64,000 nucleotides of DNA, from positions 248,001-312,000 of the forward strand of contig JHVP01000001.1 of assembly GCA_000620205.1 (NCBI GenBank), in the 5' to 3' direction. The first letter of the stretch is position 1; every line of letters starts with the position of its first letter. The position numbers were made by a program, and so were the translations under genes. This DNA comes from Geodermatophilaceae bacterium URHA0031. GTDB taxonomy: Bacteria > Actinomycetota > Actinomycetes > Mycobacteriales > Geodermatophilaceae. Positions 1 through 7,304 of the stretch are shown in pieces. Under the pieces are notes generated by a model. It worked only from the letters and a program-made list of their open reading frames with translations, was not told where the DNA came from and did not search any database.

Positions 1-360
1 CTTGACCCCGCCGTGCACGCGGATCTCCTCGGCCACCTCCGCCTCGCCGGACTGGCCCCGGAAGGTGGTGAACGGCGCGCGCAGCGGGCTGGCCACCGGG
101 TCCTTGGCGATGGTGCGGGCGATCCGGAACGTGGCGATGGTCAGCAGCACGGCGTCGCCCAGCGGGATCCGGGTCGGCAGCTCCTTGCCCGAGGCCCGCA
201 CGGCCGCCGCGCCCGCCGCGGTGAGCGTCAGGTAGGTGCCCATCGCCCCGAGCAGCCCACCGAGCGGTCGGTCCTCGCCGTGGGCGTACTCCTCCTTCTG
301 GGTGCGCGCCCAGCGCCGTACCGGTGCGCCGATGCGCGTGACCTCGTCTGCAGTCGCCAT
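1..360 (-). CDS. DUF1360 family membrane protein (partial, C-terminus outside window)
   Basis: Reading leftward from an ATG at 358-360, an open frame runs off the window edge, giving at least 120 residues. It opens MATADEVTRIGAPVRRW, then has a hydrophobic segment with YLTLTAAGAAAVRASG and the stretch LGDAVLLTIATFRIARTI followed by KDPVASPLRAPF. That order (short N-terminus, one membrane segment, an ATFR..R.I motif and a KDP.ASPLR loop) is what I remember of DUF1360 proteins in actinobacteria, which are about 150 residues long and have no assigned reaction. The ribosome-binding site is weak. Family assignment is from memory of the motif and the C-terminal part is not visible. Confidence 0.7.
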   Translation of the reverse strand, partial: MATADEVTRIGAPVRRWARTQKEEYAHGEDRPLGGLLGAMGTYLTLTAAGAAAVRASGKELPTRIPLGDAVLLTIATFRIARTIAKDPVASPLRAPFTTFRGQSGEAEVAEEIRVHGGVK

Positions 361-538
361 GGCCGCCCGTTACCCCCGCGCACCGGTGGCCATGCCGCCG
401 GCCGGCGGGAGAGGCATCACGCATGGCGCCGGGGCTGGCGGGTAGGGCGACCGCACGACGCCGGTCACCCGACCGGCTCCCCCGTCCACCGGACGGCGAG
501 CGTGCGCGCACCGCGGCACGCAGAACGGAGGCACCACC

Positions 539-1063
539 ATGACCGAGTCCGACCAGGCCGCCCGCGACTCCGCGCTGAACGACGCGGAGTTCCCCGACGA
601 CGAGCGCGGCCTCACCGGGACCACGGACGCCGACACCTCCGGCACCGACCCCGCCGGCCAGACCGCCCGGGACATCTCCTACGAGGACGACGGCGTCCCG
701 GACATCGCCGACGACGACCACCCGACGGAGTCCCTGGCCGAGGACCCCGAGTTCGCCCCGGTGCCCGGCGAGCGGGCCGGCGCCAGCGCCGACTTCGGCA
801 CGACCGCCGCCGAGCAGTCCGAGGGCGAGTCGCTGTCGGGCCGGCTGGACCGCGAGGTGCCCGACACCGGGCTGGACCCCACCGACGACGTGCGGGCGGC
901 GGAGACCCACGACCGCACCGTCCCGCAGATCAGCCAGGACGGCGTCTCGGAGCGGGCCGACTCCTTCACCGACAGCGTCACCGACGACGTGACCGCCGGC
1001 TCGGACGACCCGACCGGCGGCGAGGGTCCCGAGGAGCGGGCCATGCACCTCACCGACGGCTGA
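539..1063 (+). CDS. DUF5709 domain protein, acidic and hydrophilic
   Basis: A 174-residue, very acidic protein with no membrane segment or signal peptide, rich in Asp, Glu, Gly, Ser and Thr, so probably cytoplasmic and largely extended. The central GESLSGRLDREVPDTG segment, an E.L..RL..EVPD pattern, is the recognisable core of DUF5709 proteins of actinobacteria, whose function is unknown. The ATG at 539 is preceded by ACGGAGG at a good distance. It is a single gene: a hairpin follows its stop codon, and the next gene (STAS) has its own upstream region of about 220 bases. Family assignment is by motif memory; no function can be inferred from sequence or neighbours. Confidence 0.7.
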   Translation: MTESDQAARDSALNDAEFPDDERGLTGTTDADTSGTDPAGQTARDISYEDDGVPDIADDDHPTESLAEDPEFAPVPGERAGASADFGTTAAEQSEGESLSGRLDREVPDTGLDPTDDVRAAETHDRTVPQISQDGVSERADSFTDSVTDDVTAGSDDPTGGEGPEERAMHLTDG

Positions 1064-1073
1064 GGGCAGCGGC

Positions 1074-1097
1074 GGGGGCCACCTGATTGGTGCCCCC
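1074..1097 (+). terminator. Hairpin after the DUF5709 gene
   Basis: GGGGGCCACC pairs with GGTGCCCCC around a TGATT loop, with one bulged base in the left arm, 11 bases after the stop codon at 1063. There is no U-run, as is common in high-GC actinobacterial terminators. Confidence 0.6.
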
Positions 1098-1281
1098 CTG
1101 ACCACGAGGCTAGGTTGGGCGCCACGGTTGAGCAGCCAGCCGTCGCCTGTCCAGGCCCTGGCCAGGCGTGTCCGGAACACCCCGCGTGTCCCGGGCCGCG
1201 TAGGACCGGCCGGTGTACCGCAGTACATTGGCTGAGCTGAGCGTGCCCGACGGGCATCGCCGCTGAGAGGAGCTGCAGTCC

Positions 1282-1680
1282 GTGACCTCATCCGAGTCGC
1301 CCGCCGAGGGCTCGCGCGACGTGTCGGCCCCGGCTGACTCGAACGAAGCGCCCTTCGACGACGTGATCACGCTGTCGACGTCCACCGACGACGACGGCAC
1401 GGTCACCGTGACGGTCGTCGGCGAGGTCGACACCTTCACCGCACCGGTCCTGCGGGCGTCCCTGGACACCCAGCTGGAGCAGCAGCCGACCGCCCTGGTC
1501 ATCGACCTGTGCGGCGTGCAGTTCCTCGGCTCGGCCGGTCTGGCCGTCCTCGTGGAGACCCAGAAGTCGGCGCGCTCCCGCGACGTCGGGCTGCGGCTGG
1601 TGGCCAACACCCGCGCCGTGACCCGCCCGCTGGAGGTCACCGGCCTGATCGACCTGTTCACGATCGCCGAGAAGGCGTAG
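1282..1680 (+). CDS. STAS-domain anti-sigma factor antagonist
   Basis: A 132-residue protein whose first 35 residues are a polar tail and whose remainder is a STAS domain. The signature DLCGVQFLGSAGLAVLVE carries the Ser (LGSAG) that anti-sigma kinases phosphorylate in SpoIIAA/RsbV proteins. Unphosphorylated protein would bind the anti-sigma kinase and release the sigma factor; the likely partners are encoded at 3118-4547. GTG at 1282 is preceded by GAGAGGAG. The gene ends in TAG. It is separated from its presumed partners by topoisomerase IB on the other strand, an unusual split for an RsbV-RsbW-SigB type module. Family assignment is firm; the partnership is inferred from proximity. Confidence 0.88.
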   Translation: MTSSESPAEGSRDVSAPADSNEAPFDDVITLSTSTDDDGTVTVTVVGEVDTFTAPVLRASLDTQLEQQPTALVIDLCGVQFLGSAGLAVLVETQKSARSRDVGLRLVANTRAVTRPLEVTGLIDLFTIAEKA

Positions 1681-1692
1681 CACCCCGCACGT

Positions 1693-1734
1693 CGACGACG
1701 GGCGCCTCTCCCTCCGGAGAGGCGCCCGTCGTCG
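1693..1734. terminator. Perfect 19-bp hairpin, convergent terminator
   Basis: Bases 1693-1711 pair perfectly with 1716-1734 around a 4-base loop (1712-1715). It begins 12 bases after the STAS stop codon, and the convergent topoisomerase gene ends at 1858. A short TT follows on the plus strand. It should stop transcription from the left and possibly from both sides. Confidence 0.85.
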
Positions 1735-1740
1735 TTGGCG

Positions 1741-1857
1741 AGGTGCTGTTCCGGCCCCGCTGCAGGGGCCCGCGTCGAGCTGGTGCCGTGCTGGAACGGC
1801 CCCGTCGCAGGGGCCCGCCGCGAGCTCGCGAGTGGTGGGTGGCGACGGGGCCCTTCA
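1741..1857 (-). repeat. Dispersed hairpin repeat at the 3' end of topoisomerase IB (one full, one partial unit)
   Basis: Read on the minus strand, the unit at about 1798-1857 begins at the topoisomerase stop codon with GAAGGGCCCCGTCGC, continues through ACTCGCGAGCTCGCGGCGGG and ends GCGACGGGGCCGTTCC, so its ends form an 11-bp stem (GGCCCCGTCGC with GCGACGGGGCC). A second, partial unit lies at about 1748-1797. A clearly related element sits directly after the sigma factor stop at 4548-4610, in the same orientation relative to its gene. It probably works as a transcription terminator or mRNA 3' stabiliser and may be a multicopy family. Confidence 0.7.
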
Positions 1858-2865
1858 TCAGGCGCTGAGCAGGCTGCAGACGCCGGCCTCGAGGGTCCGC
1901 TGCGCCGTCCGGTCGTCGGGTGCCCGGGAGGCCTCGGCCAACGCGTCGGCGATCGTCTCGCCGTGCTCGTACCGGTCGACCACCCGCGGGTCCACGTAGC
2001 TGGCCTTGCACACCGCCGGGGTGTTGCCCAGCTGCTCGGAGACCTTCACGTAGGCCTGCCGGACCACCTTGCCGCGCGCCGTCCTGCTCCTGGGCGGGGG
2101 CTCCTCGGCCAGCGTGGCGGCCATCATCACCGTCGCCGTCCAGGTGCGGAAGTCCTTCGCGGTGATCTCCGCGCCGCTGATCTCCTTCAGGTAGGCGTTG
2201 ATCTCGTCGCTGGTCACGTCGTGCCAGCTGCCGTCCGGCAGCGGGTAGCCCAGCAGCTCGTCGCCCTGGTCGGCGGGCCGCTTGAGCAGCTCCCGCACCA
2301 CCACCGCGGTCGGCTGGTCGATCAGCTCCAGCTCGCGCTCGATGCCGCCCTTGGCGGTGTAGTGGAAGAAGACCCGCTCACCGCGGACCTCGACGTGCTC
2401 GCGGCGCAGGGTGGCCAGCCCGAAGGTGCCGTTGTCCTCGGCGTACTGCTCGCTGCCCACCCGGAACGCCCCCAGGTCGAGCAGCCGCACACCGCAGGCC
2501 AGCACCCGGTCGCGGTTGAGGCCTGTCGTGCCCAGCGCGTGCAGGACGGCGTCCCGGACGTCGGGCAGCTGGTGGCTGATCTCCAGCACCCGCTCGTGCT
2601 TCGCGGCGTCCCGCTTGACCCGCCACAGGTCGTGGTAGCGGTACTGCCGCCGACCGGCGGCGTCGGTCCCGACCGCCTGGATGTGGCCGTTGGGCCACGG
2701 GCAGATCCACACGTCCTTCCAGGCCGGCGGGATGGCCAGCGACTTCAGCCGGTCCAGCCGGTCGTCCTTGATCAGCACGCCGTCGGAGTCGTAGTAGGCG
2801 AACCCACGTCCGGCCCGGCGTCGGGTCCAGCCCCGGGCGTGCAGGTCACTACGGCGCAGTCTCAC
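1858..2865 (-). CDS. DNA topoisomerase IB (eukaryotic/poxvirus-like)
   Basis: A 335-residue protein matching the short bacterial type IB topoisomerases, which relax supercoiled DNA through a 3'-phosphotyrosine link. Visible landmarks are the N-terminal RRRAGRGFAYYDSDG with IPPAWKDVWICP, the core RVGSEQYAEDNGTFGLATLR, the catalytic-pocket AKDFRTWTATVMMA, and near the C-terminus CKASYVDPRVV, which holds the active-site Tyr. GTG at 2865 gives the family-typical start VRLRRSDL; the upstream frame stays open but looks non-coding. It points away from the anti-sigma/sigma pair and sits between STAS and those genes, so a shared regulon is possible but not shown. A hairpin repeat begins at its stop codon. 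Confidence 0.92.
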   Translation of the reverse strand: MRLRRSDLHARGWTRRRAGRGFAYYDSDGVLIKDDRLDRLKSLAIPPAWKDVWICPWPNGHIQAVGTDAAGRRQYRYHDLWRVKRDAAKHERVLEISHQLPDVRDAVLHALGTTGLNRDRVLACGVRLLDLGAFRVGSEQYAEDNGTFGLATLRREHVEVRGERVFFHYTAKGGIERELELIDQPTAVVVRELLKRPADQGDELLGYPLPDGSWHDVTSDEINAYLKEISGAEITAKDFRTWTATVMMAATLAEEPPPRSRTARGKVVRQAYVKVSEQLGNTPAVCKASYVDPRVVDRYEHGETIADALAEASRAPDDRTAQRTLEAGVCSLLSA

Positions 2866-3117
2866 GCCGTTGGGATGGGCACCATCGGGTCGGCTCAAAC
2901 CCGTTGGAGGGACACGTCGTCCGCTCGAGGGAGGGGTCTGCGCCGGTGCGGAGGTGGGGATCCCGGCCGGGCGGTCTACCGTCAGGGGTTCCGGGCCCAG
3001 CCCGGCCCCTCCGCACCGTCCGGCGCTTCCGCGCCGGTCCGGGCAGCGGTGGTGCGCTGACGATGGACTGCCACGTGCCCGTCCGGGACGTGGGGACGAC
3101 GAAGGAGCGAACGAGGC

Positions 3118-3618
3118 ATGGTCGACACGACGGGCGCCGACGCCCCCAGCGGCGAACGGCGCGCCGAGCGTCTGGAACTGAAGGTCCCGACCTCGCCGAC
3201 GCAGCTCCCTGCGGTGCGCGCGATGGCCGGGGACCTCGCGATGCGGATGGACTTCGACCTCGACGCGGTCGAGGACCTCCGGCTGGCCGTCGACGAGGCG
3301 TGCGCCACGCTGGCCTCGGTCGCCCTGGGTGGCGCCCCGCTGACGGTGGTCTTCGAGGCCAGCCGGGAGGGCCTCCGCATCGACGCGTGGGTGCCCACCT
3401 CCCCCGGCGTCGACGTGCCGCGTGACGGCTTCGGCTGGGCGGTGCTGGAGGCGCTGGTCGACACCGTCGAGGCCGGTCCGAGCGACCAGGCCACCGTGGC
3501 CGCCGGCAACGGCTCGGACACCCCGGTCGCCGGCATCGCGCTGGTCAAGAAGCTGCGCCGGTACAGCACCGGCGACCTGAACACCGAGCCCGGCGCCGAC
3601 GTGTCGGTCGCCCGGTGA
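3118..3618 (+). CDS. Anti-sigma factor, RsbW-type serine kinase/ATPase
   Basis: A 166-residue GHKL-fold protein of the HATPase_c_2 group. Residues about 20-150 hold the fold; the N-box is LAVDEACATLASVAL, with the Glu and following residues that coordinate Mg-ATP. RsbW/SpoIIAB-type proteins bind their sigma factor and phosphorylate the STAS antagonist. The G2 box is degenerate (no clear GxGL), as in many actinobacterial RsbW homologues. The ATG at 3118 follows GAAGGAG. The stop overlaps the GTG of the sigma gene (GTGA at 3615-3618), implying translational coupling, the normal arrangement for an anti-sigma with its sigma factor. Confidence 0.88.
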   Translation: MVDTTGADAPSGERRAERLELKVPTSPTQLPAVRAMAGDLAMRMDFDLDAVEDLRLAVDEACATLASVALGGAPLTVVFEASREGLRIDAWVPTSPGVDVPRDGFGWAVLEALVDTVEAGPSDQATVAAGNGSDTPVAGIALVKKLRRYSTGDLNTEPGADVSVAR

Positions 3619-4547
3619 CCCCGGCGGCTGCCACGGACTCCCCGGCCGCCGACGACGCCGTGCACGGGTCCGGCAACCCCACCCCGCGGTCACCCGCCGA
3701 CGAGCCCACCGCCCCGCTGACGGCGGTCACCGCCGACGACGCGGTGGCACCGGACAAGGTCGCGGAGACGCCCGTCCCGATCTCCGAGAACCGCAGCCGG
3801 GCCGAGCGGACCGCGCCGCTGTTCCTGGAGCTGTCCACCCTGGAGAAGGGCGACCCGCGCCGGGAGCGGCTGCGGGAGATCCTGGTCGAGGAGCACCTGC
3901 CGCTGGTCCGGCACTTCGCCCGCCGGTTCAGCAACCGCGGTGAGCCCTTCGACGACCTGCTCCAGGTCGGCACGCTCGGGCTGATCGCCGCGATCGACCG
4001 GTTCGACCCGACCCGCGGGGTGGAGTTCCTGTCCTTCGCCGTCCCCACGATCACCGGCGAGATCAAGCGGCACTTCCGCGACCAGGGCTGGTCGGTGCGG
4101 GTGCCGCGGCGGCTGCAGGAGCTGCACCTCTCGCTGAACGCGGCGGTCAGCGAGCTGTCCCAGAAGAACGGGCACGCCCCGACGCCGTCGGAGCTGGCCG
4201 AGCACCTGGGCATCCCGCGCGCCGAGGTCCTGGAGGGGCTGGCGGTGGCCAACGCCTACCGCAGCAGCTCCCTGGACGAGCGGCTGTCCGGCGAGGAGGA
4301 CTCCCCCACCCTGGCCGCGACCCTCGGCGAGGAGGACGCCGCGCTCGAGGGCGTGGAGTACCGCGAGTCGCTGCAGCCGCTGCTGGCCACCATCCCGGCC
4401 CGCGAGCGCCGCATCCTGATCCTGCGGTTCTTCGGGAACATGACCCAGTCGCAGATCGCCGCGGACATCGGCATCTCCCAGATGCACGTCTCCCGGCTGC
4501 TCAGCCAGACCCTGGCCAAGCTCCGCGAGGGCCTGCTCAAGGACTGA
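3615..4547 (+). CDS. RNA polymerase sigma factor, SigB/SigF/SigG family
   Basis: A 310-residue sigma-70 group 3 factor. After a variable first 65 residues come region 2 (EEHLPLVRHFARRFSNRGEP, FDDLLQVGTLGLIAAIDRFD, FAVPTITGEIKRHFRDQGW), region 3 (PSELAEHLGIPRAEVLEGL) and region 4 with the HTH SQIAADIGISQMHVSRLL. This is the general-stress/sporulation-like SigF type of actinobacteria. It is translationally coupled to the anti-sigma upstream and followed by a hairpin repeat and a strong terminator. It is expected to be held by the RsbW-type protein and freed by the STAS antagonist at 1282, which is the known logic of this family rather than something shown here. Confidence 0.93.
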   Translation: MTPAAATDSPAADDAVHGSGNPTPRSPADEPTAPLTAVTADDAVAPDKVAETPVPISENRSRAERTAPLFLELSTLEKGDPRRERLREILVEEHLPLVRHFARRFSNRGEPFDDLLQVGTLGLIAAIDRFDPTRGVEFLSFAVPTITGEIKRHFRDQGWSVRVPRRLQELHLSLNAAVSELSQKNGHAPTPSELAEHLGIPRAEVLEGLAVANAYRSSSLDERLSGEEDSPTLAATLGEEDAALEGVEYRESLQPLLATIPARERRILILRFFGNMTQSQIAADIGISQMHVSRLLSQTLAKLREGLLKD

Positions 4548-4610
4548 GGAAGGACCCCCCTGCCCCCACCGCTCGCAGGCTCGCGGCGGGACCCTGCAGA
4601 GGGGCCGAAC
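4548..4610 (+). repeat. Dispersed hairpin repeat at the 3' end of the sigma factor gene
   Basis: Starts at the base after the sigma TGA. Read forward it has GGACCCCCCTGC at its start, CTCGCAGGCTCGCGGCGGG in the middle and GCAGAGGGGCC near its end, so the ends pair. Aligned with the minus strand of 1798-1857 it shares order, length and most bases, with compensating differences in the outer stem. Both copies sit directly against a stop codon in gene-sense orientation. Confidence 0.7.
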
Positions 4611-4645
4611 GACGGCCGGCACCGCAGTTCGGTGCCGGCCGTCGT
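4609..4645. terminator. Perfect 16-bp hairpin between convergent genes
   Basis: ACGACGGCCGGCACCG (4609-4624) pairs with CGGTGCCGGCCGTCGT (4630-4645) around a CAGTT loop. It lies between the sigma factor (plus) and SPFH gene (minus, ends 4651), so it probably serves both strands. Confidence 0.85.
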
Positions 4646-4650
4646 CCGTG

Positions 4651-5874
4651 TCACTGCTGGTCGGGCTCCTCCGGGGCGGTGATCTGCGGCGGGGTGCTGC
4701 GGACGTCCTCGGCCACCTGGGACAGCGGCGGGGGCGTCGGCATCTCCGCGGCCAGGAGGCCGGGCTGGACGCCGATGCTGGACAGCTCGATCCTGGCCTC
4801 GGGCTGGTCCGCGGCCGCCGGGAGCTGGGACTCGAACCAGCTGCTCGTGTCCAGCGACTGGGCCGGGGCCGCCGCAGCCGCCCCGGTGCCGCCGTTGCCG
4901 TTGGTCGAGGCGTCGACGTCCAGCCAGGACCGCTGCTCGCCGTCCGCGCCGCCCAGCCGGGACAGCCCCTCCAGCGCCTTGCTGAACTCGCTGGGGACGA
5001 TCCACATCTTGTTGGCGTCGCCCTGCGCGATCTTCGGCAGCGTCTGCAGGTACTGGTAGGCCAGCAGCCCCTGGTCGGGCTTGCCGTCGTGGATGGCCTG
5101 GAACACCGTCTCGATCGACTTGGCCTGACCCTGCGCCTGCAGGAACAGCGCCGCGCGCTCACCCTCGGCCCGCAGGATCCGGCTCTGCCGCTCGGCCTCG
5201 GCCTCCAGGATGGCCGCCTGCTTCTTGCCCTCGGCGGAGAGGATCGCCGAGGCCTTCTGGCCCTCGGCGGTGGTGATCGCCGACTGCCGCTGGCCCTCGG
5301 CGGTCAGGATGACCGCGCGCTTGTCGCGGTCGGCGCGCATCTGCTTCTCCATCGAGTCCTGGATGGACGGCGGCGGGTCGATCGCCTTGATCTCCACCCG
5401 GGCCACCCGCAGCCCCCAGGGGCCGGTGGTGCCGTCCAGCACCTCGCGCAGCTGGGAGTTGATCCCGTCCCGGCCGGTGAGCGCGCCCTCCAGGTTCAGC
5501 CCACCGACGACGTTGCGCAGCGTCGTGGTGGTCAGCTGCTCCATGCCGGTGATGTAGTTCGCGATGCCGTAGACCGCCAGCCGCGGGTCGGTGACCTGGA
5601 AGTAGACGACGGTGTCGATGCCCACCTGCAGGTTGTCCGCGGTGATCACCGGCTGCGGCGGGAAGGAGATGACCTGCTCCCGCAGGTCGATCGTGGCCCG
5701 GACCCGGTCGACGAACGGCACGAGCAGGGCCAGGCCGGGTGAGAGCGTCCGGCTGTACCGACCCAGGCGCTCGACGACCTTCGCCTGGGCCTGCGGGACG
5801 ATCGTCACGCTCTTGGCGAGGACGATGACCACGAAGAGCGCGACCACGATGAGCGCTATCAATGCGGGGGTCAC
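4651..5874 (-). CDS. SPFH/band 7 (stomatin-like) membrane protein
   Basis: A 407-residue protein with one N-terminal membrane segment (about residues 3-22), then an SPFH domain (QAKVVERLGRYSRTLSPGL, ITADNLQVGIDTVVYFQV, LRNVVGGLNLEGALTGRD) and a charged helical region with repeated AEGQ/AEGE units at about 195-270 that should form a coiled coil. The C-terminal 120 residues are low-complexity and acidic. Stomatin-type proteins oligomerise on membranes; in bacteria they are usually paired with NfeD, encoded here next door on the same strand. The M. tuberculosis counterpart by position is Rv1488. GTG at 5874 is used. Confidence 0.9.
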   Translation of the reverse strand: MTPALIALIVVALFVVIVLAKSVTIVPQAQAKVVERLGRYSRTLSPGLALLVPFVDRVRATIDLREQVISFPPQPVITADNLQVGIDTVVYFQVTDPRLAVYGIANYITGMEQLTTTTLRNVVGGLNLEGALTGRDGINSQLREVLDGTTGPWGLRVARVEIKAIDPPPSIQDSMEKQMRADRDKRAVILTAEGQRQSAITTAEGQKASAILSAEGKKQAAILEAEAERQSRILRAEGERAALFLQAQGQAKSIETVFQAIHDGKPDQGLLAYQYLQTLPKIAQGDANKMWIVPSEFSKALEGLSRLGGADGEQRSWLDVDASTNGNGGTGAAAAAPAQSLDTSSWFESQLPAAADQPEARIELSSIGVQPGLLAAEMPTPPPLSQVAEDVRSTPPQITAPEEPDQQ

Positions 5875-5977
5875 GAGGACGGTGCTCCGTTCCTAGGAGG
5901 TGCTGCGTGCCAGCGATCCTGCACCGTCCGAGACGGACGGGTCACCGATTCCGTTCCCGGTTCCTCCAGAAGCGTGC

Positions 5978-6409
5978 TCAGCAGTGCCCGACGTAGGCGA
6001 TCGGCCCCTCGATCTGCACGATCCGCACCTCGTCGCCCACCTCGAACACCTCGCCGTCGAGCTGGGTGCGCGCCGTCCACTCGTCGTGGCCCATCCGGAT
6101 CCGGCCGTGCTCGTCGTCCACCCGCTGGCTCACCACGGCCGTGCGCCCGACGTAGACGGCCACGCCGTCGATCTGCTCCGGGGTGCGGTCGACCAGGTGC
6201 CGCTTGGCGACCGGGCGGACGACGACCAGCAGCGCCGCCGAGACGACGACGAAGGCGAGCAGCTGGACCGGCACGCTGTCGGTGAGGAACGCCGCGCTCA
6301 TCCCGCCGAGCGCACCACCGGCGAACATCAACAGCACCAGGTCCAGGCTGGCCATCTCGCCCGCGGCGAAGAGGCCTGCGGCGATCAACCAGAGCAACCA
6401 GGCAGCCAC
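5978..6409 (-). CDS. NfeD family membrane protein
   Basis: A 143-residue protein with three closely spaced membrane helices (about residues 3-23, 25-45 and 48-67) followed by a soluble OB-fold typical of NfeD: GVAVYVGRTAVV, then GRIRMGHDEWTA and a C-terminal VGDEVRIVQIEGPIAYV. NfeD proteins pair with SPFH proteins, and the SPFH gene follows 103 bases downstream on the same strand. This short form lacks the serine-protease ClpP-like domain of long NfeD proteins. By position it matches Rv1487 of M. tuberculosis. Starts with GTG. Confidence 0.88.
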   Translation of the reverse strand: MAAWLLWLIAAGLFAAGEMASLDLVLLMFAGGALGGMSAAFLTDSVPVQLLAFVVVSAALLVVVRPVAKRHLVDRTPEQIDGVAVYVGRTAVVSQRVDDEHGRIRMGHDEWTARTQLDGEVFEVGDEVRIVQIEGPIAYVGHC

Positions 6410-6487
6410 GTTTCGCAGTCTGGCACGCGCGGGCCGCCCGGCGGTGCCCTCCGCGGCCAGTGGCGCGGGGTCGTAGCCTCGTCAGTC

Positions 6488-7225
6488 GTGCACGACATCG
6501 CCGCCGGCCGGGTCGCCGTCTGGGCCACCGCCTGGCTCTCCGGCCGGACCTCCTACGACGCCGCCCTCGACGCCCTGCTCGGCGACACCGCCCACCGCGT
6601 GGTCGGGCTCCCCGGCACCGACGAGGCCGTCCCGCTGGGCTGGGCGCTGAGCGCCCTGCGCGGGCTCGGCGAGCAGCGGCTCCGGCTGGTGCTGCCGGTG
6701 CCCGGGGACACCCGCGGCATCCCGGCCGTCCCGTCGCTGGTCGCGGCGGCGCTCGAGTCCGGTCAGGCCGCGGTCGGTGCGCGGGTCGCGCTGGTGCCCG
6801 AGGCCGTCGGCCCGGAAGCCGTCTCCTGGACGGCGGTCGACCTGGCCGGCGCCCCGCCGGTCCCGCCGGCGGTGGAGGGCAACCTGCGGGCGGCCTCCGG
6901 CGAGCTCGACCTCGCCGTCGGCGACGCCGCCCGCACGCTGGTGGCGCTGGACCTGGCGCGGTGGAACCCCGAGGTGCCCGCGCTGCTGGCCGGGCTGGCC
7001 AGGTCCGTGCGCGCGCCCGGGCTGCCGGACGACCACGACCCGCTGGCGCTGTCGGTGCTGGGCCGGGCGCAGCGGCTCTCCCAGGTGCTCGACCTGGCGA
7101 TGGCCGACGCCCCCGGCGCCGCGGTCACCCACGCCCAGGCCGCGGCGCGGGACGACGCGCTGCGCCCCCTGGCCCAAGCCGTACGCGCCGCGACCATGGC
7201 CTCGTACAACTGGGTGCCCAGGTGA
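6488..7225 (+). CDS. Conserved hypothetical protein, positional match to Rv1486c
   Basis: A 245-residue protein beginning with GTG at 6488 (VHDIAAGRVAVWATAWLSG). No signal peptide or membrane segment; Ala- and Leu-rich with recognisable stretches PGTDEAVPLGWALSALR, LRLVLPVPGDTRG and ARDDALRPLAQAVRAAT. I recognise no catalytic motif. It lies between nfeD and hemH and is transcribed against both, exactly as the unknown protein Rv1486c is in M. tuberculosis, so it is probably the orthologue. Such retained position beside heme and fatty-acid genes suggests a conserved role, but its nature cannot be read from the sequence. Confidence 0.8.
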   Translation: MHDIAAGRVAVWATAWLSGRTSYDAALDALLGDTAHRVVGLPGTDEAVPLGWALSALRGLGEQRLRLVLPVPGDTRGIPAVPSLVAAALESGQAAVGARVALVPEAVGPEAVSWTAVDLAGAPPVPPAVEGNLRAASGELDLAVGDAARTLVALDLARWNPEVPALLAGLARSVRAPGLPDDHDPLALSVLGRAQRLSQVLDLAMADAPGAAVTHAQAAARDDALRPLAQAVRAATMASYNWVPR

Positions 7226-7304
7226 CCACGGTCGCGGCGTAGCCGCTCCGGTCCACGAGTGGGGGCCGGAGGCCTCCTCGACGGGGGGCGGCCAGCGGCT
7301 CCGC

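Noticed and set aside
1678-1734. STAS stop UAG followed by a hairpin, as a possible second UAG-Sec site
   Set aside because: Loop is CTCC rather than GGUCU, the protein is full length for a STAS antagonist, and the sequence beyond is not protein-like.
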